64,000 nucleotides of DNA from Imbricaverruca yamaguchii (GCA_034440575.1 JAOTOL010001521.1:735501-799500); one strand, 5' to 3'; positions 8,719-22,440 are shown, numbered from the stretch's first letter. Notes: a model not told the origin generated them from the sequence alone. A program made the numbers and translations.

Positions 8719-11700
8719 GGGTCATTGGGACCACGTCAAATCGCACAAGAAATTCCTGGACCCCCTCCGATTTTGATGAAAATGGGTACACCTGTAGTAC
8801 CAAGTGAAAGAACCCCACACGCCAACGTTTTGCCCAGAGTGACCTCTGGGGTCAGATCTAGAGGTCATCCTAGGTCACAATTTTTTTTACCGACTTGACA
8901 TCAATAAATTGCAAATATCTCAGGTGTTATTTAACTTAGCGGAATGAAATTGGTGTCAAAGTGCGTAGAAGCCCAGGGCCATTCAGAAATATGGCAAAAG
9001 TTGCACGTGACCTCCCCGTGACCTTTGACCTAACCAGGTCAAAATATACAAATATATTTTTATATATGTTTGCCTAGCCCTAATTCGACTAAACTATGCT
9101 ATGTTAATGGTCCTGATATTATCTAAGAACCTGCAAAAAAGAAAGGCGGAGACTTGAAAACTCTTTGAGATATCGGCCTTTGAGTATTGTCATAGGACCA
9201 AATGGATGCATGCCCCGAGGCTATTTACCATATCCTCGATGATAACTCTGGTTACCTTCGTCCGATTATCGTCAAAATTGGTGCGCAAGTCATTGATGGC
9301 AAGCTGAACTATTTCCAAGCTTTTCAGGTTGACATGACCTCACATGAACTAACATGACCTTGGGAAGTTTGTATTGCCTAAATACATGCAATATTGCAAC
9401 TTACGTGAATATTCACGCCAGTAATTTTCAGCTAACTATTTGTGGCACTTTTGCAGGTGAGGCCGACACTGGACCGGTGACCAAGAAATGAAAATGATGC
9501 ACCCTAACGTCGGTTGCGGGGGGGGGGCCTCATGCGTTCGCGGCGTGATAAGGAACGGGCGGCGAGGGAGAGATTACACGCGCCGCTCGTGAGAGGGGAG
9601 GTGGAGGTGCGTGTATTGACAACAGTAGATAAGCCTTTAGAAAGATAACGACACAATGGAGGTGTGGGTGGTGGTCTGTGGCAAAGTCGGCCATGCTCAG
9701 TGTTTGTTGTGATTCCCTGGAAGTCGGAGGTCGAAATGGGCAAGGCGTCTGGATACGAGCGGCGAAGTGAAAGGTGGACGAAGTGCTGTGATCCCTTACT
9801 TCGACACAGGGGTAAAACTGTAAAACATGGCTGTAGACCGGTGATTACAAAATGAATCGAAAAAACCCGGATCTCGACTTAGATTGGAGCAAATACTTAT
9901 GCACTTCCTGCCGACTGGCGCTTTCGAAGAGAAGACCGTCAGATCCAGTCGAACAGCGGGAGCCGTAGCAGCCACCAGCGGAACCGAGAACATCAGTGCT
10001 TCAGACGGCCGATGAAAGTAACGGATCTCTCCAAGCAGAGGAAGCACCATCAAATACTGATTCTACAGATGTAGACCAAACAGTAGATGCCATAGACCAG
10101 TCCGCACAGGCACTTGGTGAGACCCCAATCAAGCGGAAACGGCTACGAACTTCAAAGAAGTACAGACGGACGAAGATGTCCACAATCACAGCGGCTTTCC
10201 AGAAACGAGTTTCAAGTATCGATACAGAGTCCGTCCCTTGCACCGACGAAGACGAAAAACAGAAAGCAAAAGGTTTTGAAAAAAATGATGGAGCAGCTGC
10301 GACAGAAATTCAGAACCACTGATAAACGAAGTGAAAAATACAAATATTGACGGTAGCGCCAAGTTCATGGACAATTCGCAAGCTGATGGAAGAGTTTGGT
10401 GCGTCGCACCATCAAACAAGGTGCGCCAAACGTTTGCAAGAAGCGTCAGGGTGCCTCTCGTTTCCGAATCCGAGGCCTGGAAAAGTGCTTAAAAGTGAGA
10501 CTGCAGAACTAGTGAGGGACTTCTACAGAAGCGAAGACGTCAGTCGTGCAATGCCTGGAACTAAAGACTTCGTTTCTGTCCGGAGCAAAATTACAGGCAA
10601 AAGTGAGCGAGTACAGAAACGCCGTATCCTCTGCAACCTAAAAGTGAGGTGAGGTACGTGTGGCGAAAAAGGTTGGTAGTTCTTCGTGAATATACTGTAC
10701 TGCTGTTCAACTTGTTTTATGGTCGCGGCTATTTGCATCTCATAAAAATGTACTGGCTCTCCCGATAAAATGTTAGTACGAAACGCACGCGAGCTGAAAC
10801 AATATATTCAGGCTATAAAAACCCAGGAAACATATTTTTTGGCGAATAACTTTGGCCAAAATAAAGATAGAAATATAATTTTGCTACAATCGTATTTTCC
10901 TCGTCAGGCCGCGTTGATTGATGCATCACATGACTTAGCTAGCTGAACATTTGATCCTGACCCCAGTTGACCTCCAGGTCACCCTAAACGGAGGTCGAGT
11001 GATGACCTAGCTAGATCATATTATACATCATGATTAACCAGAGGATCTCGGTGGCAGTAAAATTATTTCTCTATCTTGATTCTATAGAAAGTTATTGACG
11101 AAAGTGTGACATGACCTCACAGTGACCTCACGTGACCTTGCAGAGGACACTTGTTCAAAATCAAACTTGGCTCGTTTGAAGTAGCCTAACCTAAAACTAG
11201 GTAACATAGCCTGTACGAGCCAAATTCAGCGTTTTTTTGTTCAGGAAAATATTTTTGTTTCCCTGTTGGCTTGTAATGGAGAGGTCATTGCCAGGTCATG
11301 TGAGGTCAGGTCAACTTGAAAATCTCAAAAATAGTTCACCGTGCCACCGATGATTTGCCCACCAAATTTGACGATAATGAGAATAAGGAAACCAGAGTTA
11401 TCATCGATGATATGGTAAATAGCCTCGGGGCATGCCTGGATTTGGTCCTATGACAATACCTACTCAAAGGCCGATATCTAAAAAAGTTTTAGAGTCGTCG
11501 CCTTTCTTTTTTGCACGTTCTTAGATAATATCACGACCATTAATTCAGCCACGTTTAGTCGAATTAGGGGCAGGCAAACATATAGAAAAATGCATTTTTA
11601 TATTTTGACCTCGTTAGGTCAAGGATCACGGAGAGGTCACGTGCAACTTTTGCCATATTTCTGAATGGCCAAGGGTTTCTGCGCACTTGAATACCAATGT

Positions 11701-11933
11701 CGTTCCGCTAAGTTAATTAACTTCTAAGATACATGCATTTGATTGTTGTCAAGTCGGTAAAAATAGGCGACCTAGGATGACCTCTAAATCCGACCCCAGA
11801 GGTCACCCAGGGCTGAAAGTTGGCGTGTGAGGTTCGTTCACTTGGCACTACAGGTGTATCAATTTTCATCAAAATCGGAGGGGGTCGGGTTCAAAATAGC
11901 CAATTCTTGTGCGATTTGATGTGGAATGCCCCC
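8719..11933 (+). mobile_element. Nested DNA transposon with ~640-bp terminal inverted repeats
   Basis: 8719-9358 is the inverted complement of 11290-11933 over about 640 bp, including CAAATCGCACAAGAA near each end, GTGACCTCTGGGGTC, GGCATGCCCCGAGGCTATTT-like blocks and ACCTCACATGA at the inner ends. The ends begin GGG(T/G)CATT. The empty target is visible at 51550 (another T1 copy), where CGTGACCT runs straight into TGACTAACTC, so the duplication is only about 2 bp (TT). The interior holds a GC-rich stretch at 9500-9610 and the first exon of a transposase-like gene (9852-10649), but no second exon. A related terminus (GGAACGCCCC) lies downstream of the exon-2 pseudogene at 45244. Confidence 0.8.
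9852..10649 (+). pseudogene. Exon 1 of an uncharacterised transposase-like gene (cc8L18.2-like family), broken
   Basis: ATG at 9852 opens a frame with an N-terminal CTSCRLALSKR knuckle-like motif. It is interrupted by an in-frame TAG at 9966-9968, continues through Lys/Arg-rich sequence (KRKRLRTSKKYRRTK), and needs two frame changes (about 10230 and 10345). It then reads TVAPSSWTIRKLMEEFGAS, RDFYRSEDVSRAMPGTKDFVSV and KRRILCNLK. This succession is the signature of a protein family common in invertebrate genomes, named after sequences like cc8L18.2, with no assigned function that I know. It ends at AAA|GTGAGG, a plausible 5' splice donor. The expected continuation (a GFSKF..LRPKHC segment) is not in this element but occurs at 43190. 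Lying between 640-bp inverted repeats, it is probably the element's own transposase. Confidence 0.7.
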
Positions 11934-12110
11934 TTGACTAACTCGTTGACCCTAGATGACCTGACTTCAATATTTTGAAACGGCACGCCAAATTGATGTG
12001 GGAAACAAAATGACAAATTTTGGCGCCCTACCACGCGCTGTTCGTTCACTATCCGCGGAAAGCCTAAGGGGGGGGTTGAAGACACCCCCCTCCGAGACGG
12101 GACGGGTTAA

Positions 12111-12640
12111 GATAAAAATGGGACGAAATGAAAGCCATTTTTCAGTATTCTCACACCTATTCTCATAGCACTACAATAAACATGTTTTTTTGCATAATGA
12201 TACATAAGGCAAAAACCTTCAATGTTTCAATCTTTCCAATTATTCACTGTATCGCCACGAGGTCTGTGGATTGCATCGCAGTGGCGGTACAGCACTTTAC
12301 ATCAACAATGATTTTACACAAACACAAATTACACTTAATTCACCATTACAAAACGCAGCTTATACTCTACGGTTGCATAGCAGGAATATCGATCTATGCT
12401 CCATGAACTAATGGCTTCTTTCTTAGGAACTGGGGGGGGGAGTGTTTTTCTTAGGCGCGTCGGACCATAAAGGTCATTTGCGCCGTCTGTAAAGGAGCAC
12501 GTTACATATCTATCTATGAAAGTGTTTGTTACGATTAAGGTACAGGCAAGTGGACATTTAAGTTCAGGGAGTTTTACGTTATACTTTGAGCGAAGTTTTG
12601 GGTGCTGAAGGCGGGGGCTGGGTTGAGATCGTCTCCCTGA
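12111..12640. other. Non-coding, AT-rich
   Basis: I see no gene or clear repeat. The non-LTR ORF2 interrupted at 8057 does not resume here. Confidence 0.4.
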
Positions 12641-12918
12641 TGTCTAACTCGTTTTAATTTTACTTTACTCCTCCACATAATAATTTGTGGTTTGGGTGGG
12701 GTTGGGGTGTTTTGAGAGTGTCGAGTTGATTTTGCCAGGGTGCCGGCTTTAGCCTACTCATATCAAAGAGCACCGATGGATTTGTACCGTGCGGACAAGG
12801 AGGTAATTGTACACACCGCCTCTCACGCCGGCTGCTGCGTGTTAGTTGTTAGTAGTTGGTTAGTCTATGCATGCCGTGCAGGGTTGTCAGTTGGGTTAGT
12901 ACGGTGTTTGACAATTTG

Positions 12919-13117
12919 GCTCTTCTACGTCCGCTGTTCCTCTGGGTAGCCATTTGCGTTAGAAGTCGGAAGGCAAATCGGTTCATCTACGTCCGACGGC
13001 TCCTCTGGGTAGTCGTTTTACGTTAAGCTACTTTTTTTGTTTGTTTTAATTTCTGTGTTTTCCCAAAGCAAGTCGGCTCATCTACCTCCGACGGCACCGC
13101 TAGGTAGCCAACTATTC
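12919..13117 (-). repeat. Tandem repeats in the 3' UTR of a non-LTR element
   Basis: Three copies of a ~40-bp block occur at 12919-12958, 12980-13022 and 13076-13117; on the plus strand each begins with a version of GG(C/T)TC(A/T)TCTACGTCCG and ends CTCTGGGTAG. They lie downstream of the RNase H fragment in its own orientation, where short 3' UTR repeats are common in non-LTR elements. Confidence 0.6.
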
Positions 13118-13133
13118 CTGACTGGGAAGCAAA

Positions 13134-13785
13134 TCAGCTCATATGAAGCGATGGAGGCGATAGGGTGATGCCCTTTCCCTGGCACAAGGCCTTAAGTGGT
13201 TGTCTCCGAGAGCTAAAGCTACTGTAGCCTAGCAGGATGTGGCCTATGCTTAACGTGGTGTTGCAGGTGTCGCAGTGAGGTGTTGTGTGTTGGTCATCCT
13301 CTAATCGAGGCTGTGTTAGTTTTGTGCAACCGGTTCTAAGTGTAGTGAGGATGACCTCTTTTTGTCGGTGAGACTGATTTGCTGTGTTCCATGTGCCTAT
13401 GGTTGGTTTTATTGCGTGTGCGTGGTTGGATTTGTGCTGTGTTGAGTTGTGTTGTGTCCATGTGTTCTGTTGGTGTTGGCGAATGTGGTGTTGTAGGAGT
13501 GCTTTGCAATCGTCTACCGAATATTCCACGCTGGGGTAAGTGCTCGATGCTAAGGCTTGCTTTGCGAGCCGGTCTGCTTCTTCGTTACCTGGGATGTTGG
13601 CGTGGCCCGGAATCCAGAGGAAGGAAAAGTTCATGTTTACGTTATGGGCCACGATTTGTTGGATTCGATCAATGATGTGGTTAGGACAGTCGTGAGTGTT
13701 GCTAATTGACTGTAGGACGGATTTGGAATCTGAGCAAATCTTAGGAACTCCAATGGCTGAGTCTTTATAAAGTAGATCGAAGATT
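13134..13785 (-). pseudogene. RNase H domain and C-terminus of a Jockey/I-type non-LTR retrotransposon, 5'-truncated
   Basis: The minus-strand frame reads ICSDSKSVLQSI, FLWIPGHANIPGNEEADRLAKQAL, then a Cys/His tail (CDTCNTTLSIGHIL). These are the RNase H and terminal zinc-finger-like segments of the ORF2 protein, which removes RNA from the RNA/DNA hybrid during retrotransposition. Two of the four acidic catalytic residues are visible (D of SDSKS and D of EADRL); the upstream TDGS-type half is missing. The open frame extends to 13868 only because it runs into another repeat (R2), so about 13785 is taken as the junction. Everything upstream (endonuclease and RT) is absent, the usual 5' truncation. 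Confidence 0.78.
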
Positions 13786-14180
13786 AGTGCTGCCACCTTT
13801 CCAACCGTACAATGCTTGTGCTGCCGCCTACTATGGCCTGCAGAGCTGAGTTGGATAGGTGCCGCCACGGGGCAAGGCTATCAGGACGACTCTGGGCAGC
13901 GCTGGTCGGGCGTCGCGGCTGGAACGAGCTGGAAAGGCGACACCGGTGGCCCGCCCTGGGCGAGCCAGGCTGCCGGGCACTGTCGGGCAGGCGACGCTGG
14001 TGGGTCGTGCTGAAACGGGTGGCACTGCTGAACTGGGCTGCACTGGGCGCCCCGACTACAATTTTTAGTTCACCACGGCACCCGTGATTTTAGGCATATA
14101 TTCACTCTAATAACTGGCCGGGATAGTTTAGTTTGATGTTGGAATCAACCCGAAACTGAAGGTGCCTCTCACGCATTTCA
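13786..14180 (+). repeat. Dispersed repeat R2, uninterrupted copy
   Basis: It matches the reverse complement of 50430-50348 joined to 49464-49140. Landmarks are CAATGCTTGTGCTGCC, GAGCTGAGTTGGA, GGAACGAGCTGGAAAGGCGA, GCCGGGCACTGTCGGGCAGG and CCCGACTACAATTTTTAG. In the other copy a T1 MITE sits in the middle, so this copy shows the empty site. The GC-rich half (13890-14050) is open in several frames, but none is conserved as protein between the copies. Confidence 0.7.
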
Positions 14181-14493
14181 AACTCAACACATATGTTTAA
14201 CTGTGTCATGTCATCAAAAGGACTACCATAAATAAACCGGACATCATTAGCGTCAGAAGTGTACGTAAGATTTCCGTAGGGGGAGTTAGATGAACCCACC
14301 TGTCCCCATTGAAAAAGTCCCCGGATGTCGAACAATATGTATTGAAAAGGGGCCGACTTTCTTCATGCAAATTAATTAATGACCAGCTTCCTTGTATTGT
14401 GGAGATGGTCAGATCTACCACAATCGTTTCTGAATCACCGGATTTCAGCCCCTCTCTCCCCGCCTTGTTTGAAGGTTTTTCTTTCAGTATCAC
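14102..14493 (-). pseudogene. Unrecognised broken coding-like segment
   Basis: Two overlapping minus-strand frames (14493-14206 and 14335-14102) read like one protein split by a frameshift near 14330. The first contains ETIVVDLTISTIQGSWSLIN and the second FQWGQVGSSNSPYGNLTY and DMTQLNICVEFEMRERHLQF. Composition looks protein-like, but I do not recognise a family and no paralogue is present in the window. It could be a remnant of a mobile-element or viral gene, or chance. Confidence 0.25.
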
Positions 14494-14559
14494 TTGATAA
14501 GTCGACTTGCACTGCTGAAATTACATTTGTTTAAATCACTTCATGATGAAAAACTTTCA

Positions 14560-14960
14560 AACTTCACGCATTTCACTTTATAACGCCCGGTCACCGCCGC
14601 ACCAACGTTCATGCAAGTGTACACCAGCCTTGCAGATTTGGCGCATTCGCCAAACTTCGTTCGATGCTGCTGCTTCTGCTAGGCCTCCAACGTTTTGCCA
14701 ATTGCTGCTACATGCTAGTCCTGTGACATATTCGACGTCATTGAATGCTTTGCATGGGGGTTTGCTCGAAAAGTTCCATTAATTCAATTCCATTGTCATT
14801 TATTTTATTTCCACATGTGGTGGTGAATATATCCGGAAAGCCGCTGAACTTTGATGCACCTGATTTCTTCGGCTGAATTTATTCCAGAACTGGCTGCCGA
14901 ATTGCGACTCTTGCTCTGTGTTTTGGAACCGTTGTGGTTTTCTTCGTCTTGTAGTGAAGT
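14560..14960 (+). repeat. Dispersed repeat R3 (head of the ~21-bp array family), copy 1
   Basis: It shares with 24480-24790, in the same order, AGGCCTYC.RCGTTTTGC, TGACATATTYGACGT-like sequence, a GCTCGAAAAGTT-like block and CCGCTGAACTTTGATGCACC (14841-14860). The last motif recurs inverted at 29034-29053, next to array 2. Downstream of it here a short stretch (about 14890-14950) resembles the ~21-bp units. Confidence 0.6.
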
Positions 14961-15010
14961 TTTGCTCCCCAGAGCTTTCTCAGACATTTCCCTACTTTGT
15001 CTGACGTAAA

Positions 15011-15989
15011 CTTCTATAGGCACGTGATAGACTATGGACCTCAGCGTTACGATAACCCCGGGATAATTATTTCACCAGCTCGCAGCTTCCAATTTCATAG
15101 CTCTTATCTCACATCTCTGAGCTCTGAGCCGTCTCACACATATCCGCATCCAGGTCTTCATATATACTCAGTCTGATATCATCTCAATCTCTTGTTAGCA
15201 ACGTTCACACACAATCTCCAACTTGTACACGGATCGATCTTCAAACATACTACTCCCATCTTACAAGCTTACATCTCGCCAGTTATACAGCGTTTACAAA
15301 CAGTTAGTACCAGACATACCTGCAGTAGTCAGCCCGGGGCGGCTGACCACAGCCAGCCGCCCTGCGGCGTCCGCGCAGAGTGAGCGACAGAGACAGGGTC
15401 AGGTGAGGTCCAAACAGAGAGCGATCCGTCTCGATCGGCGGCTATATAGCTTCTCAGGGCAACCGCTCTTGGCCACACGCCAGGAGACACGTCATCGTCA
15501 CGCGGCTCTGAACTAACCAGAGCAATGCCCGGACTCAATGCACTACAGCAGCGTGTCAGACTCTATCAGACATTCCGTCAGCTCAGACACCTCTGAGCCT
15601 CGGCCCCGGTCGGCCGACTCTACGACTGGCGACAGACACACCCCAAACATGTTTTCGTAAACTGAGACCACGCTGCCGCAGGCAGCCGGTAGTTCGTGGC
15701 GCTCAGCCCAGAACAGGCTGTCACATCATCATACACCCATGACGGCCACATCCGACCGTCAGACACCGACACGTCAACTTCCGTCAGACATTAGATACAG
15801 CGGCGTCCGCGGCGGTCGACGGCGGTCGACGGCGCCGGGGTTACTTGATCAGAGGGGAGGGGTCACAATAGACACTGGCCTCGACAGCCCGGCTGGCGGT
15901 GATTGCCGAGTTAGCAGCGACGACGACTTCCGTCGCGGTACCTGCCGCTACATGAACGGGGGGGGGTATTTTTATGTTCCGACTGTCCC
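15011..15989. other. Unassigned sequence
   Basis: No recognised gene. It includes a GC-rich block at 15330-15960 with a duplicated GGCGGTCGAC (about 15812-15832). An ATG-initiated 152-codon frame (15739-16197) runs out of it into the satellite and is not credible as a gene. Confidence 0.4.
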
Positions 15990-18780
<2,791 letters not shown>

Positions 18781-19073
18781 CTGCGATATTTGCCACCCCA
18801 TTCGGCACGACACTGATTAGCGTTCATTTTTAATACATTAGTGAAATCATGCAGCTTTCCCGAGCGGAAGTGCTCCGCAAAACAACTCTCGGTCCACATC
18901 GATGACTAACAAATACAAGAGTGTTCAAGGTTGTTTACCAAGATTTCTTGCGCAAGTGGCGCGGCTGGGGTTGAGTGTGTTGGGTAGTACCTACTCGAGG
19001 CACGCAAGTTAAGAGTATTTTTCCGGATCCATTCTTTCCAACAAGCAGCTTTTCCTCTACATCATACACCAAG

Positions 19074-21074
19074 ATGGTCATGAGCAAGACAAACGTTCCG
19101 GGTATTCCCGTGGTGAGGAATACTGTGCGTACGATGCGCTCATCCATCGTGAGTAACCGATACCTTCAGTGTAGTTTATCTCTCTTGCTACTTCTATGCA
19201 TACTGTGGACACAATCATGGGATACAAAAGCACAGGAAAGTAAAGGAAAAAAATACAGTCCCGTTTCACAATATAGCGGAGCGAAATACCCACAACGTAT
19301 TGGATGGCTGGTGGACTCAAGCTCTTGCCGGATACCAGATTACCACCCGTGGGATGGGAGCCTCGTTGCATTGCTAGCGGAAGAACGTGCATTTCCTGGC
19401 TGTAAGAAAGAATACATGGTGCGAATAGAGCAGGACGGACATCAGTTATTCATGCACAAGAGTACATCTGTTAAGCAATTTTGTGACATCGAATGCTGCT
19501 ACCGAAGCGTTTCACGGTCGTCTGAGGGAAAGTCTGATGACAAGTATCAGTTTGGCAAGAAATCAGTCTGCTTTGGAGAGGAATCGAGCCTAAAAGTCAC
19601 TGATGAATTCATACAAGTCAGATGCTTTTGCCAAAGCAGTATTTCCAAGGTTATCCACGAGGACTTCAAAGCGTTCATATTTCCTAAAGTGGGTAAGCGA
19701 GGGCGCTTGGCATTTAATGTTACTCGCACACGTGACAATTTGAATGTGTATCTCATCGGCCTTGACTCTATTTCACGTCTGAATTTCAAACGTTATATGC
19801 CTGATCTTGAAAATGTTCTTTCCCATGATTTCAATGCTATACCAATGTTAGGATTGACCAAAGTGGGCGTCAACACCTTCCCCAATATGTTGCCATTTCT
19901 GGCTGGCCAGAGCATGGATCAGTTAATGAAGAACCAATCCCTGCGATTGCAACCTTTCGATGACATTCCGTTTGTATGGAAGACATTCTCCGAGTTGGGG
20001 TATGTCACCATGTTCAACGAAGATGGACCAGTTATGGCTATATTTAACTACAAAAAGAAAGGCTTTTTTGTCACTCCTACCGACTTTTACCTTAGGCCAC
20101 TGTTTAGGGCCATTGAGGATTCCAAGTATGTAAAAAGCCGAGCAACGTTTTGCGTCAACCAAAGGTCGCAAATAGATTTTCAGTTGCAGTGGCTAGAGGA
20201 CTTCATGACCATGAACAACTCAGCTCCTCAGTTTGGCCTCCTCTTCAGCAGCGCCGTCAGCCACGAAGGACCTCTAACATTTATCAAGAACATGCAGGAT
20301 CGGCTTATCACATTCTTCAAGTGGTACCGACAATCAGAGCACTACAACTCGTCCATCATGATCTTCTTCAGCGACCACGGTATGCGGTTCGGTCCAGCGA
20401 TGCGGTACGAGCTGGGCGGTTACGAGTCTCGCATGCCGTTCTTCTATGTGCTGCTGCCGCCCTGGTATTCGTCGCGTCACCCTCAACGCGTGGCCAGTCT
20501 GCGCGCCAACTCGCGCCGCCTAACCACGTTCTACGACGCGCACGAGATGCTGCGCGACCTGCTGCGCGACGCCGGCGGCGTCAGCCTGCCGGCCGTCAAC
20601 AACAGCGGCGTCAGTCTGTTCCGGCCGGTGCCGGACAACCGGTCGTGCGATTCAGCCGGCATCAGCCACCACTGGTGCGTGTGCCTCGCTCGAAACCCGG
20701 TGGCTGTCAATATGGCCGCCATCCGGTCCGGCGCCCTCGTTGTTGTCAGTCACATCAACGAAGTGAAACTGCAGGATGTGCGCGAGCTGTGCGCCCACCT
20801 CAGCCTGCTGAGCGTCACCGGCGCGTTCCACCAGAAGGAGCAGAAACAGTACAATGAGCAAGACACGAGTTACACTCGCAAGCCGTACGACGAGTTCGTC
20901 GTCCAGCTGTTGACGAAGCCCGGTCGGGCAGAGTTCGAGGCGACTGTGCATGTGCGGGGTGACCAGATTAGTGTCGTTGACGTGTCGCGACTCGATGTCT
21001 ATAAGGGTCAAAGTGACTGCCTGGAGCATCATTTTGACGAAAAACGGTTCTGTTACTGTCGAAATCTCCTGTAA
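19074..21074 (+). CDS. DUF229 family protein (alkaline phosphatase/sulfatase-like fold), copy 1
   Basis: 666 residues, one exon. The frame is open upstream to 18975 but the first ATG is 19074, in a good context (AAGATGG) and aligned with the start of the other copy. Residues about 31-46 are a single hydrophobic stretch (LSLLLLLCILW), a likely signal anchor placing the rest in the secretory lumen or outside the cell. The DUF229 core follows: VYLIGLDSISRLNF near residue 226 (D231 and S232 at the position of the metal ligand and nucleophile of the superfamily), FNEDGP, and FFSDHGMRFG (D434, H435, metal ligands). Paired cysteines (ECCYR, SCDSAGISHHWCVC, a C-terminal FCYC) suggest disulfides. Substrate is unknown for the family. 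Codon use shifts: AT-rich to about 20330, then strongly GC-rich. Confidence 0.9.
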   Translation: MVMSKTNVPGIPVVRNTVRTMRSSIVSNRYLQCSLSLLLLLCILWTQSWDTKAQESKGKKYSPVSQYSGAKYPQRIGWLVDSSSCRIPDYHPWDGSLVALLAEERAFPGCKKEYMVRIEQDGHQLFMHKSTSVKQFCDIECCYRSVSRSSEGKSDDKYQFGKKSVCFGEESSLKVTDEFIQVRCFCQSSISKVIHEDFKAFIFPKVGKRGRLAFNVTRTRDNLNVYLIGLDSISRLNFKRYMPDLENVLSHDFNAIPMLGLTKVGVNTFPNMLPFLAGQSMDQLMKNQSLRLQPFDDIPFVWKTFSELGYVTMFNEDGPVMAIFNYKKKGFFVTPTDFYLRPLFRAIEDSKYVKSRATFCVNQRSQIDFQLQWLEDFMTMNNSAPQFGLLFSSAVSHEGPLTFIKNMQDRLITFFKWYRQSEHYNSSIMIFFSDHGMRFGPAMRYELGGYESRMPFFYVLLPPWYSSRHPQRVASLRANSRRLTTFYDAHEMLRDLLRDAGGVSLPAVNNSGVSLFRPVPDNRSCDSAGISHHWCVCLARNPVAVNMAAIRSGALVVVSHINEVKLQDVRELCAHLSLLSVTGAFHQKEQKQYNEQDTSYTRKPYDEFVVQLLTKPGRAEFEATVHVRGDQISVVDVSRLDVYKGQSDCLEHHFDEKRFCYCRNLL

Positions 21075-21572
21075 ATTCCGATCACATGGCCATTGTAACG
21101 TGTGCACATGTTCATGTTTGTTGTCAGGGAGGGACGAATTAATATGTGGCTCCGCGTGATCGGCGTGTTGTGTCGAAAGACGTGTTTTCTTCCTTGTATA
21201 ATTTTTGTTGTGTGATTTGCTACGATCGAAAGGCGCAGGCATGCTCTGTCAAGTGATCAGTATTCCCGAGTGATCAAACTTGTAGGTTTGCTGATATGAG
21301 TTTGAAAATATAAAATACTAGGATAGTAGATTGCATATGCTTCGAGCTGAAAATTGGGAGAACTGCAGGTTTCCAAGTCGAGCCCTCAACCTTACGCAAG
21401 CCATGATCATGTTAAGAATTGGGTCATGATGAGTTTGATCCTGGGGAACGACGGTTCATATGTTTAAAAATTATTGGCCATACAAATGCTTTCCACTGAG
21501 TTGTCACAATCGTTATTTATTATCGCCATTGCGATTAACGATTGCGACTTGAGAAATGCGCGCGCAAATGTC

Positions 21573-21660
21573 GGTTGGCTCTGTTAGCTCATTGGACCGA
21601 GCGCTGGCCTGTACAGGTGTCCCCGCATTGGCGCAGCAAGCTTGAGTCGCTTCGAGGGCT
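21573..21660 (+). other. tRNA-like sequence (SINE head or tRNA pseudogene), arm-1 copy
   Basis: It contains a D-arm/A-box-like TTAGCTCATTGGACCGAGC followed by an anticodon-arm-like segment and, at B-box distance, a degraded TTCGAGGGC. The homologous minus-strand copy at 59911-59833 is better preserved (GGATCGAATCG). Pairing is too damaged for a working tRNA. It belongs to the duplicated 3' flank. Confidence 0.5.
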
Positions 21661-21849
21661 CGCTTTTAACGCCTTCGGCTGTCATGTCCAGTTCTCAACT
21701 GGCCAGGCAGGGTCAGGTGTGCAGGCACCAGGCGTCTGTGTATGTTTAGGTCTCTCCAAACTACCATTTCGTTGGCATTTCCTGATCTGGGAGTTGGTTC
21801 AGGGTCAAAGCTACTACCTTGCGCCCGCATTGACTCTGATTCGATAAAG

Positions 21850-22430
21850 CCTTTTCAGTGACAATTCGAATGAGACAAAAACATTTACTTCGGCCGTGCG
21901 TTTTGCGTAGCAACACCTGAGTCGAGGCATGACCTCGTCACTCTGGTTCTTGTTTCATCTCGCTGATGCTCTCCGTTAAGATCTCTATATTAACATGAAA
22001 TCCCACCCACGGGAGCTTGGTTCGCGTCGCAGCACGTGCGCCCTACATCAGTTTCAACCGGTGAAGTTCCTTGGAGCGAACTCGCGTGTTCGTACATGGA
22101 TTTCGGTGGCGCGTTGGCGATAACTGTTTAGGTATTGCCATAAAATGCTGCAGTGTAATTGTCAGAATGCATGTGCGCACATATACGATCTGATATCGAT
22201 CACAATCGCCACACGCGCGTCATACATGCATCAAAACGACACCTCAGCCGCTGACGTTATTGTCCAACATTACTATAGGTCTTGGGTTGAAGGTTCCAAA
22301 CAGTATAACCATGGCTCATGGTTTTTCCTCCCCCAATAATCGTCTGTCGTACGTGGGTACAATATTTGGTCTGTTCGGGTATGCGGACCCACGATTGAAT
22401 GTACAACTGCACCTCTCAGAAGTACTCAGG
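21850..22430. other. Unassigned non-coding sequence
   Basis: No gene or clear repeat is recognised. Confidence 0.4.
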
Positions 22431-22440
22431 TAGATGTGTT

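Larger units (their letters stand above)
8058..12110 (+). mobile_element. TTAA-flanked DNA element (family T1), 4.05 kb, carrying a nested element
   Basis: The left end reads TTAACCCGCGCTGTCTC and the right end, reverse-complemented, TTAACCCGTCCCGTCTC, so there are terminal inverted repeats starting CCC with TTAA duplicated at each side. The outer 660 bp and inner 175 bp match three shorter copies in this window (49465-50347, 50911-51630, 55489-56305), which lack the middle. TTAA duplications plus CCC ends are typical of piggyBac, and TTAA is also used by Kolobok. No transposase of either superfamily is seen in the outer part, so this is a non-autonomous element (MITE) enlarged by the insertion at 8719-11933. 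It landed in the non-LTR ORF2 start. Confidence 0.82.
18790..21850 (+). repeat. Inverted segmental duplication, arm 1 (partner 59690-62950, minus)
   Basis: The homology to the partner starts at the edge of the ~21-bp array (TTGCCACCCCATTCGGCACG). It runs through the 5' flank (AAAACAACTCTC, TTCCGGATCCATTCTTT), the whole coding region, the 3' flank (GGGAGGGACGAAT, ACGTGTTTTCTTC, GATTTGYTACGATCG) and a tRNA-like sequence. Because non-transcribed flank is included, this is a DNA-level duplication rather than retroposition of an mRNA. Confidence 0.85.

Noticed and set aside
13786..13868. N-terminal part of the RNase H open frame
   Set aside because: This segment belongs to repeat R2, shared with 50348-50430, and has no RNase H similarity; the retrotransposon begins at about 13785.
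18975..19073. Upstream extension of DUF229 copy 1
   Set aside because: It starts at GTG, is not shared in frame with copy 2, and precedes a well-placed ATG aligned with the start of the paralogue.
20150..20857. 235-codon frame overlapping DUF229 copy 1, also present in copy 2 (60832-61539)
   Set aside because: It is conserved in both copies only because it lies over the GC-rich, recently homogenised DUF229 coding sequence; Arg/Gln/Pro-rich composition is typical of an off-frame shadow.
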